Shown: one piece after another, positions 57,001 to 64,000 of the stretch
Position numbering within the stretch: the stretch's first letter is position 1
Layout of the letters: each line of letters begins with the position of its first letter
Assembly: GCA_929200315.1 (NCBI GenBank)
Contig: CAKMZB010000007.1
Span: 104,808 to 168,807, forward strand
Source: an uncultured Alphaproteobacteria bacterium
Lineage (GTDB): Bacteria > Pseudomonadota > Alphaproteobacteria > Rhizobiales > Rhizobiaceae
Length of the DNA stretch: 64,000 nt
Direction: 5' to 3'
Position numbers and translations under genes: made by a program
Notes under the pieces: model-generated
Told to the model about the DNA's origin: nothing
Databases searched by the model: none
Seen by the model: the letters and a program-made list of their open reading frames with translations, nothing else

Positions 57001-57021
57001 CAGTTCTGGCGGTCCAGGCTA

Positions 57022-58923
57022 TCAGTTCAGGTTAGCCCAGGCCGCAATCGCATCCTGAAAGACCTTCTGGCCCGTCGCGCCCTTTTCCATCGCCACAAGC
57101 GCGCGGCGGCCGGTTCGGTATTCCAGCGGAATGTCGATCCAGTTGCCGTTGCGCAGAAGATTGACGTTGCGCTGGCGGGAATCTTGCAGATTGTTGAGCG
57201 CAATCAGGAAAATGCCGTCATCAAGGCGCGCGGGAACGCCGATGAGATTTTCGCCACGTGCCTGCTCACTCTCTTTAAGGGCAAAACGGTTGATGTTTGA
57301 AACCGCGCCACCCGGGAAGTCATCCGGTACAGCAAAGACCAGTTCGATCAAATGACTGGCAGGAAGAGCCTCATCAACATTGCGCTTGATGGAAAGGAGC
57401 AGAACAAGACTGCGGTCAGGCACCGTCATACGCCCAGAAATTACAGGCTCCTCGGGCAGTCCTGTGGCAGGAGATTCCGATGTGAGGGACCAGACCACGG
57501 CACCTTGGTGCATGGTGGCGCTACCGGGGGTCGAACCTTCCTCCCAGAGGATGGCGGTAACTTCGCCTTCGGCAAGCTGCGCGGGAGCGGCCGGTTCAGC
57601 GGTCGGGGCTTCGATGTTGCTCGCGCCTTGGCCATCGGCGGCTGGAACCGTCGTCGGCTGAGGCAGCGGGTCAGCAGGCGGTGGGGCGGGCGCGCCGTCT
57701 TCGCCCAGACGGTCTTCGTCCTTCGGACCAGGCACGACCTGGGTCGGCGCTGGCTCAGGTTCGGGTGTGGGCACTGGTTCCGGCACTGGTGCTGGTTCTG
57801 GCGCCGGATCAGGCGCAGACGTCGGCTCGGTCCCGTTTTCCGGCGGCGTGATGGAGATGGTCCGGACCGGATTTGGCCTTGCTGGATCATCAAGATCAAG
57901 AACCGAGCCAAGCAAGCTCGTCAGGCCAAGGCTTTCAATGGTGGAATTGCGTAGCGACTTCAGTTGCGGCACCGCGAAAAGAGCAACAAACACAAGAAGG
58001 ATAACTACTATCAGCGCAACAACGATCTTGAATGCAAAACTGCTACCGCCACCAGCCTCTGCCGCACGGGCCGCCCGGCGCGCCCGCGGGGAGTCCATCG
58101 CACTAACTTCCGGTGTAACCGGAACGGCAACTGTTGGGTCGGATGGGTCCACGCCATCGTCGCTGTCAAAGGCAGGGTCGTTGTTGACGAACTCGTCCTT
58201 CCAGGCATCGAGCTTTGCCTCAGCTTCCGACATGGGATCGAGGGGCATTCTGGGCTCTTCTGCCCTGGTCTGCGGATCACCGATCGCAGGGTCGGTGGCC
58301 TCCACTGGAGGGCTGGTTATCTGAGCGACACTGAGGTCTTCACGAATATCAGCCTCCGGAAGACCGCTATAAGAGGACGTACTTGGCCGCGCGCTGGGAA
58401 TTTCCGGTGCCGCAGATGGCGCAAGAGCACCGCTGGACTGTGGCTCGTGGTCTGTTCCGGCTGGAACGTTGGCCTTGGCCGAATCGAAAATGGGGGCGTC
58501 GGCGGCTTGGGTGCCGCTATCGCCTTCGGCGACCGGTGCAGAACTGCTACCGCCGCGGTCAAAGACCGGAGCGTCAGGAGATGGCGAAAGCGCTCCGTCG
58601 GAGGCCTTTGGCAATTTTGGCGCTGGTTCCGGCATAGGAGCAGGCGGCGTGGATGTTGGCGCAGGCGGTGATGGCGACGGCGTTGGTGCGGCGGAAGAAA
58701 CTTCACTGTCTTTGGCGCTATATTCACCTTCGATGCGGGTGATGGCCTCTTCAAGTTGGGCCATTTCCGCTTCAATGCCCGCATCCTCCAGCGGCGGATT
58801 GCGCATCTCGAGCTGCTTGCGGATCGTGCCGCGCGCCCGGTCGTAGAGTTTTTCGCGCAGGTTTGGCTTTGCATCGCTGAAGCCGGACAGGGTCCGGGTC
58901 AAAACTGCGAAATAGTCAGCCAT
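57022..58923 (-). CDS. single-pass membrane protein with Pro/Glu-rich domains, unknown function
   Basis: A 633-residue protein. It has a conserved-looking soluble N-terminus (ADYFAVLTRTLSGFSDAKPN, residues 2-21, then a helical coiled segment to about 75) and a long Pro/Ala/Ser/Glu-rich region (about 75-280). One membrane helix follows (FKIVVALIVVILLVFVALFA, about 295-320), then a second Pro/Glu-rich stretch, and a C-terminal folded domain (about 450-633) with SRQRNVNLLRNGNWIDIPLE. From memory it resembles an uncharacterised Hyphomicrobiales protein found beside purA. An envelope tether is conceivable. Confidence 0.78.
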   Translation of the reverse strand: MADYFAVLTRTLSGFSDAKPNLREKLYDRARGTIRKQLEMRNPPLEDAGIEAEMAQLEEAITRIEGEYSAKDSEVSSAAPTPSPSPPAPTSTPPAPMPEPAPKLPKASDGALSPSPDAPVFDRGGSSSAPVAEGDSGTQAADAPIFDSAKANVPAGTDHEPQSSGALAPSAAPEIPSARPSTSSYSGLPEADIREDLSVAQITSPPVEATDPAIGDPQTRAEEPRMPLDPMSEAEAKLDAWKDEFVNNDPAFDSDDGVDPSDPTVAVPVTPEVSAMDSPRARRAARAAEAGGGSSFAFKIVVALIVVILLVFVALFAVPQLKSLRNSTIESLGLTSLLGSVLDLDDPARPNPVRTISITPPENGTEPTSAPDPAPEPAPVPEPVPTPEPEPAPTQVVPGPKDEDRLGEDGAPAPPPADPLPQPTTVPAADGQGASNIEAPTAEPAAPAQLAEGEVTAILWEEGSTPGSATMHQGAVVWSLTSESPATGLPEEPVISGRMTVPDRSLVLLLSIKRNVDEALPASHLIELVFAVPDDFPGGAVSNINRFALKESEQARGENLIGVPARLDDGIFLIALNNLQDSRQRNVNLLRNGNWIDIPLEYRTGRRALVAMEKGATGQKVFQDAIAAWANLN

Positions 58924-58996
58924 GAAGACGCCCGTTTTAGTGAAACCAATGCGCCGGAACTGTTAAAATTCCGATACCACTATGTGTAACAACACG

Positions 58997-60292
58997 TTAG
59001 TCGCGAAAAGGGTCCGCAACAAGTATCGTGTCATCCCGCTCCGGACTTGTGGAGAGTAACGCGATGGGTGCCCCGATCAGTTCTTCGATACGGCGCACAT
59101 ATTTGATCGCCTGCGCGGGCAGGTCCGCCCAGGACCGCGCGCCCGCAGTAGTGCCGTCCCAACCGTCAAGGGTCTCGTAGATTGGTTCAACATTGGCCTG
59201 CGCCCGCTGGGAAGCGGGAAGGAAATCGAGTTCGATGCCATCAAGGCGGTAGCCGGTGCAGACTTTGATGCTCTCAAGCCCGTCGAGCACATCGAGTTTG
59301 GTGAGCGCAATGCCGGTGATGCCGTTGACTGCAACCGACTGGCGCACCAAAGCCGCGTCGAACCATCCGCAGCGACGTGAGCGGCCTGTGACGGTGCCGA
59401 ATTCGTGGCCTTTCTCACCGAGATACTGGCCGACTTCGTCGTTCAGCTCCGTCGGGAAAGGCCCTTCACCCACACGGGTCGTGTAGGCCTTGGTAATACC
59501 GAGGACGAAGTCGAGCGCCCCCGGACCGATTCCAGCGCCGGCAGCGGCTTGGCCGGCGACGGTGTTGGAGGAGGTTACGAAGGGATAGGTGCCGTGGTCT
59601 ATGTCGAGAAGCGTGCCCTGGGCACCTTCAAAGAGAATGCGCTGACCAGCAGAACGGGCATCGTCCAACCTTTTCCACACCGTATCGCGGAATGGTAGAA
59701 TGCGGTCTGCCACGCTGGTGAGTTCTTCCAGCAATGTGGAGGCTTCTATCTCGGCCTCACCCAAACCCCGGCGCAGCGCATTGTGGTGCGTCAGCAGGCG
59801 TTCGATCTTGGCAGGCAGCGTGTCTGGGTTGGCAAGGTCCATCACGCGAACAGCGCGGCGGCCGACCTTGTCCTCGTAGGCGGGGCCAATGCCGCGGCGG
59901 GTGGTGCCGATCTTGGTGCCAGCGCTCGCGGCATCTTCACGCAAGCCGTCAAGTTCGCGATGGAGGGAAAGAATCAATGTTGCATTGTCTGCAATGCGCA
60001 AATTGTCCGGCGAGACGGTCACGCCCTGCTTCTCAAGCCGACCCATTTCGGCAACCAGCGCATGAGGGTCAATGACGACGCCGTTGCCGATTATGCCCAT
60101 CTTGCCCTTACGCACCACACCGGAAGGAAGGAGTGACAATTTATAGCTCACCCCATCGATCACCAGCGTATGGCCGGCATTGTGCCCACCCTGAAAGCGC
60201 ACCACGAGATCGGCCCGCTCAGAAAGCCAGTCGACGATCTTGCCCTTGCCTTCGTCCCCCCATTGGGAGCCGACGACCACCACATTTGCCAT
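58997..60292 (-). CDS. purA: adenylosuccinate synthetase
   Basis: A 431-residue enzyme beginning [20 protein letters not shown] (GDEGKGK P-loop), with [23 protein letters not shown] and [11 protein letters not shown] segments. It makes adenylosuccinate from IMP, aspartate and GTP. The ATG at 60290-60292 is chosen; a longer frame adds 15 residues. It is divergent from the EamA transporter gene. Confidence 0.97.
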   Translation of the reverse strand: MANVVVVGSQWGDEGKGKIVDWLSERADLVVRFQGGHNAGHTLVIDGVSYKLSLLPSGVVRKGKMGIIGNGVVIDPHALVAEMGRLEKQGVTVSPDNLRIADNATLILSLHRELDGLREDAASAGTKIGTTRRGIGPAYEDKVGRRAVRVMDLANPDTLPAKIERLLTHHNALRRGLGEAEIEASTLLEELTSVADRILPFRDTVWKRLDDARSAGQRILFEGAQGTLLDIDHGTYPFVTSSNTVAGQAAAGAGIGPGALDFVLGITKAYTTRVGEGPFPTELNDEVGQYLGEKGHEFGTVTGRSRRCGWFDAALVRQSVAVNGITGIALTKLDVLDGLESIKVCTGYRLDGIELDFLPASQRAQANVEPIYETLDGWDGTTAGARSWADLPAQAIKYVRRIEELIGAPIALLSTSPERDDTILVADPFRD

Positions 60293-60391
60293 GTCAATAT
60301 TTCGCCCGGTTGCGTCGCCCGTCTCTCCCGCAGCCAAGAGGCCGGGTCAAGCCCGCTTGTGGAAAGGCGCGGGGCGACGTAGGGCGGCGGC

Positions 60392-61297
60392 ATGTACCGC
60401 GCTTTCGCCAACCCCTACATCGCCCTTGCCATCACAACCCTGATCTGGGGCGGCAACGCGGTAGCCGGGCGCTTTGCGGTGGGACACATTTCGCCGATGG
60501 CGCTTACCAGCTTCCGCTGGGCGCTCGCGCTGGCAATCGTGCTGCCGTTTGCGTGGAAACATCTAAAGACGGAGCGAGCCGTGATCGCGGAGCACTGGCT
60601 CTATCTCCTTGCTTGTGGTGCGGTGGGTTATACGGCGTTCAACTTCTTTCTCTATTCAGCGCTCCAGACAGTGTCGGCGATCGACGTCACGCTGGAACAA
60701 TCGGCCATGCCGATCATCATCTTTGCGCTGAACTACATCCTCTACCGAATCCAGGTGCGCTGGCTGCAAGTTATGGGCTACGGGCTCACGGTTCTGGGCG
60801 TAGTGGTGGTGGTTTCACAAGGCGCACCCCTTGCGCTCTTTACCGGGCGGGGTGGCGGCCTCGGGATTGGCGACTTCTTTATGCTCTGCGCGGCGCTTTG
60901 CTACGGCGGCTATTCTGTAGCGCTGCGCTCAAAACCAGCTCTCCACTGGCTTTCATTCCTCACCTGCCTCGTGGCGGCAGCGTTTCTGGCTTCGCTCTTT
61001 GGTATTGCAGGAGAAGTGGCGGTGGGGGCATCGCTCTTCCCGGCCACCATACAGGGTTGGGCGGTTGCGATCTATGCAGGGATATTCCCCTCACTGGTCG
61101 CGCAAGGGCTGTTTATCTTTGGTGTCGAGCGCCTTGGCGCGAACCTGGCCGGCATGTTCATCAACTTAGTGCCGGTCTTTGGAGCGCTGCTCGCCGTGGC
61201 GATGCTCGGCGAGCAGCTATTCGTCTTCCACGCGGTGGCTTTCATCCTCGTAGCAGGCGGCATTCTACTGGCGCAACGCGCCGAGCAGAAAGTCTAG
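60392..61297 (+). CDS. EamA/DMT-family transporter
   Basis: A 301-residue inner-membrane protein with ten predicted helices in two EamA repeats: IALAITTLIWGGNAVAGRFA at the start, LEQSAMPIIIFALNYILY in repeat one, and NLAGMFINLVPVFGALLAVA at the end of repeat two. The family exports metabolites; the substrate is unknown. Its stop overlaps the end of convergent serA by 4 bases. Confidence 0.92.
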   Translation: MYRAFANPYIALAITTLIWGGNAVAGRFAVGHISPMALTSFRWALALAIVLPFAWKHLKTERAVIAEHWLYLLACGAVGYTAFNFFLYSALQTVSAIDVTLEQSAMPIIIFALNYILYRIQVRWLQVMGYGLTVLGVVVVVSQGAPLALFTGRGGGLGIGDFFMLCAALCYGGYSVALRSKPALHWLSFLTCLVAAAFLASLFGIAGEVAVGASLFPATIQGWAVAIYAGIFPSLVAQGLFIFGVERLGANLAGMFINLVPVFGALLAVAMLGEQLFVFHAVAFILVAGGILLAQRAEQKV

Positions 61298-62895
61298 ACA
61301 GCAAATTCCAGAGCCTTGGCTGTATCAATGTCAGTGGATTCCATCAGGTGCTCCAGGAACTCGGCAGATACCGGATGGTCAAGCTCAACCAGCGAGATTG
61401 CCTGCCCACCGGCCTCATCACGGCCGAGGTAGAAGTTGGCGATGTTAATGCCGGCCTCGCCGAACACCATGCCCACCTTACCGACGATCCCCGGAGCATC
61501 GGCATTGGTGGTGTAGAGCATATATTTGCCCGCTTCAGCCTCCATGTTGATGCCCTTGATCTGAATGAAACGCGGTTTGCCGTCGGAGAAGACAGTGCCT
61601 GCAACAGTGCGTGTCATGTTGTCGGTGACGACCTTGATCTGAATATAGCCGTCAAAGACGCCAGACTTGGCGCGAGTCATCTCAGTAAGCTTGACGCCAC
61701 GCTCCGCCGCCATGACAGGAGCGGAGACCATGTTCACATCCGCAACCTGTGTGCGAAGCAGGCCGGCGAGAACGGCAGAGGACAAGGCCTTGGTGTTCAT
61801 CTCCGAAACGTGGCCGTCAAAGAGAATTTCGACCTCCTTGATCGCACTTTCCGTCACTTGCCCCACGAAAGAACCAAGAGTGTCAGCCAGCGTCACAAAG
61901 GGCGTGAGGCGTGGAGCTTCTTCGGCGGAAATGGAGGGCATGTTAAGCGCGTTTGTGACCGCACCGCGGGTGAGATAGGCGCTCATCTGCTCGGCAACCT
62001 GAAGGGCGACATTCTCCTGCGCCTCTGTGGTTGCAGCGCCGAGATGCGGCGTGCAAACGACGTTGGGCTTGCCAAACAGCGGGGAGTTCGTTGCCGGTTC
62101 AACCTCAAAAACGTCGATCCCGGCACCGGCCACTTTGCCGCTATCAAGCGCAGCGGCGAGGGCCTCTTCATCTATCAAGCCACCACGGGCGCAATTGATG
62201 ATGCGCACACCGTCTTTCATCTGCGCCAACGCCGCCGTGCCGATGATGCCTCGTGTCTTGTCAGTCAGTGGAGTGTGGAGGGTAATGAAGTCGGCGCGGG
62301 GGAAGAGATCTTCCAGCTCCACCTTCTCGATACCAAGGTACTCAGCACGCTCCGGCGAGAGATAGGGATCATAGGCGATGACGCGCATTTTCATGCCCTG
62401 AGCCCGGTCGGCAACGATGGAGCCGATGTTGCCGGCGCCGATCAAACCAAGGGTCTTGCCGGTGAGTTCTACGCCCATAAAGCGGGATTTCTCCCACTTG
62501 CCAGCCTGGGTGGAGCCGTCCGCCGCCGGGATCTGCCGGGCGACAGCCATCATCAGGCTGATCGCGTGCTCGGCGGTGGTGATGGAATTCCCGAAGGGCG
62601 TGTTCATGACGATAATGCCGCGGCGGGAGGCGGCTTTCAGATCAACATTGTCGACGCCTATCCCTGCGCGGCCGATGACCTTCAGATTGGTTGCGGCGTC
62701 GATGAGCTTCTCCGTCGCCTTGGTGGCCGAGCGGATGGCAAGGCCATCATAGTCAGCAATCTTAGCGAGCAGCGCGTCTTTGTCTTTGCCAAGAGCGGGT
62801 TCGAAATCAACATCAACGCCATTGTCGCGGAAGATCTGAACGGCAGTTTCGGAAAGTGCGTCGGATACGAGAACGCGAGGTTTGCGGTCGGTCAT
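61294..62895 (-). CDS. serA: D-3-phosphoglycerate dehydrogenase
   Basis: A 533-residue dehydrogenase of the long type. Landmarks are the Rossmann loop GLIGAGNIGSIVADRAQG, catalytic Arg in NCARGGLIDE, the His region TPHLGAATTEAQENVA, and a C-terminal ACT domain (about 455-525, PGIVGKVGMVFGEAGINIAN) that usually binds serine for feedback inhibition. It begins the phosphoserine pathway. It lies just downstream of serC, separated by a repeat element. Confidence 0.96.
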   Translation of the reverse strand: MTDRKPRVLVSDALSETAVQIFRDNGVDVDFEPALGKDKDALLAKIADYDGLAIRSATKATEKLIDAATNLKVIGRAGIGVDNVDLKAASRRGIIVMNTPFGNSITTAEHAISLMMAVARQIPAADGSTQAGKWEKSRFMGVELTGKTLGLIGAGNIGSIVADRAQGMKMRVIAYDPYLSPERAEYLGIEKVELEDLFPRADFITLHTPLTDKTRGIIGTAALAQMKDGVRIINCARGGLIDEEALAAALDSGKVAGAGIDVFEVEPATNSPLFGKPNVVCTPHLGAATTEAQENVALQVAEQMSAYLTRGAVTNALNMPSISAEEAPRLTPFVTLADTLGSFVGQVTESAIKEVEILFDGHVSEMNTKALSSAVLAGLLRTQVADVNMVSAPVMAAERGVKLTEMTRAKSGVFDGYIQIKVVTDNMTRTVAGTVFSDGKPRFIQIKGINMEAEAGKYMLYTTNADAPGIVGKVGMVFGEAGINIANFYLGRDEAGGQAISLVELDHPVSAEFLEHLMESTDIDTAKALEFAV

Positions 62896-62919
62896 GGTTT
62901 GGTTCCTTCAACTGCCCCC

Positions 62920-63025
62920 TTGTCATTCCCACGCAGGTGGGAATCCATGGTTGCGTTATTGTGATGAAAGTTTCGGGCATTAAGCCCGTTGAAAGATGGA
63001 TCTCCGCCTGCGCGGAGATGACAAG
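62920..63025. repeat. composite palindromic repeat between serC and serA
   Basis: The left half (TTGTCATTCCCACGCAGG then TGGGAATCCATGG) and right half (GATGGATCTCCGCC then TGCGCGGAGATGACAA) are imperfect inverted copies about 40 bases apart. A small hairpin CGGGCATTAAGCCCG lies between them. The layout equals that of the 90-bp element at 53983 but the arms are less well conserved. It fills the whole serC-serA gap. Confidence 0.8.
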
Positions 63026-63030
63026 ACAAG

Positions 63031-63999
63031 CTAGGCAGCCAGCGCCTGGGCAAACGCCCAGTCGAGCCACGGCAGCAACGCCTCAACGTCAGCAGTCTCC
63101 ACCGTCGCACCACACCAGATACGCAGACCCGGAGGTGCGTCGCGGTAGCCGCCGATGTCATAAGCCACGCTCTCAGCTTCCAGCACCGAAGTCATGGTCT
63201 TCACGAAGGCACGTTGATTGGCTTCGTCCATTGCGGCGACCTTGGGAGCGACGATGGAGAGGCAAACAGAGGTGTTGGAGCGAGTAGCCGGGTCAGCGGC
63301 CAGGTTGGCAACCCAATCGGTCTTTTCGATCCAATCAAAGATGGCTTGCGCGTTCGCATCCGCGCGCGCCTTCAGCGCAGAAAGGCCGCCAATTTCTTGT
63401 CCCCATCCCAGCGTATCGAGGTAATCTTCAACACAGAGCATGGAAGGGGTGTTGATCGTCTCCCCCTTGAAGATGCCCTCGATCAGCTTGCCGCCTTTCG
63501 TGAGGCGAAAAATCTTCGGCAACGGCCAGGACGGCGTGTAACTCTCCAGCCGTTCAACAGCGCGGGGGGAGAGGATGAGCATCCCGTGGGCGGCTTCCCC
63601 ACCCATTACCTTCTGCCAGGAATAGGTGACAGCATCGAGCTTATCCCAGGGCAGATCCTGCGCGAAGGCCGCGGAGGTTGCATCGCAAAGCGTGAGGCCC
63701 GCGCGGTCTGCTGGAATTGCTTCACCGTTCGGCATTTTTACGCCGGAGGTCGTTCCGTTCCAGGTAAAACAAACGTCACTGTCCCAGTCGATCGCCGTCA
63801 TGTCCGGCAATTCGCCATAGGGCGCGATCACGGTTTCAGCTTCTATGCCGAGCTGCTTGACAACGTCCGTCACCCAACCAGCACCAAAACTTTCCCAGGC
63901 CACCATTGTGGCAGGGCGTGCGCCAAGTATGGTCCACATGGCCATCTCGTAGGCGCCAGTGTCGGAGGCAGGCACGATGCCGATGCGGTAGTCATCCGG
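63031..63999 (-). CDS. serC: phosphoserine aminotransferase, C-terminal part (cut by window edge)
   Basis: The frame is open to the window end, and the visible part, about 322 residues, starts inside the protein ([20 protein letters not shown]). It has the PLP-binding Lys in [24 protein letters not shown] and the C-terminal [20 protein letters not shown]. It belongs to the alphaproteobacterial serC branch. It converts 3-phosphohydroxypyruvate to phosphoserine, the step after SerA. Confidence 0.93.
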   Translation of the reverse strand, partial: PDDYRIGIVPASDTGAYEMAMWTILGARPATMVAWESFGAGWVTDVVKQLGIEAETVIAPYGELPDMTAIDWDSDVCFTWNGTTSGVKMPNGEAIPADRAGLTLCDATSAAFAQDLPWDKLDAVTYSWQKVMGGEAAHGMLILSPRAVERLESYTPSWPLPKIFRLTKGGKLIEGIFKGETINTPSMLCVEDYLDTLGWGQEIGGLSALKARADANAQAIFDWIEKTDWVANLAADPATRSNTSVCLSIVAPKVAAMDEANQRAFVKTMTSVLEAESVAYDIGGYRDAPPGLRIWCGATVETADVEALLPWLDWAFAQALAA

Positions 64000-64000
64000 C

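Noticed and set aside
60133..62964. 943-codon plus-strand frame spanning purA, EamA and serA regions
   Set aside because: It is in the wrong frame relative to EamA and antisense to purA and serA, all three of which have strong conserved motifs.

Overview
The window is GC-rich, gene-dense alphaproteobacterial chromosome. The gene content (ctrA beside fliJ, an rpoH-type sigma factor, yebC-ruvCAB-ybgC-tolQRAB, mmsA, KDPG aldolase) fits the order Hyphomicrobiales (Rhizobiales). I cannot name a genus. I see no rRNA, tRNA, CRISPR array, intact insertion sequence or prophage.

Left part (1-22 kb) is accessory metabolism and transport. It opens with the 3' end of a nitrile hydratase operon (beta subunit and activator). 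Facing it is a tight five-gene minus-strand operon: 8-oxoguanine-deaminase-like amidohydrolase, creatininase-family hydrolase, CobW-type metallochaperone GTPase, WD40 protein and amidase. A divergent LacI-type regulator follows. Next come a small exported ORF behind a perfect CtrA box, a short-chain dehydrogenase remnant, an aminotransferase, and a minus-strand block eda-modA-modB-modC-dctP-like. Then follow a muramidase, methylmalonate-semialdehyde dehydrogenase, a small secreted cysteine-rich protein and a complete peptide/nickel-type ABC importer (oppDF-A-BC).

Middle part (22-47 kb) is mostly cell envelope, cell cycle and recombination. pal-cpoB-tilS-ftsH is followed by an uncharacterised beta-helix/diheme-cytochrome pair and then glmM. 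A strong bidirectional terminator separates glmM from ctrA; fliJ, recQ, a membrane protein, yebC, a DUF2339 protein and ruvC follow. A VapBC-type toxin-antitoxin pair sits inside ruvC-ruvAB, and a metallophosphoesterase gene lies between ruvB and ybgC-tolQRAB. The tol-pal locus, contiguous in many relatives, is thus split into two pieces about 20 kb apart.

Right part (47-64 kb) carries rluD, a DUF6476-like protein, an M20 amidohydrolase and a MerC-like protein behind a 29-bp perfect palindrome. A DUF2652-SRPBCC fusion, a Sel1 protein, and a ppk2 gene with an FNR/FixK-type promoter come next. Then rpoH, a fatty-acid desaturase, a redoxin, a proline/glutamate-rich membrane protein, purA, an EamA transporter, serA and the end of serC. 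This part is also sprinkled with REP/MITE-like palindromes.

The points most worth a second look are the metal-linked five-gene catabolic operon, the FNR-type promoter of ppk2, the toxin-antitoxin module coupled to ruvAB, the MerC palindrome, the CtrA-box small ORF, and a structured non-coding stretch before ppk2.
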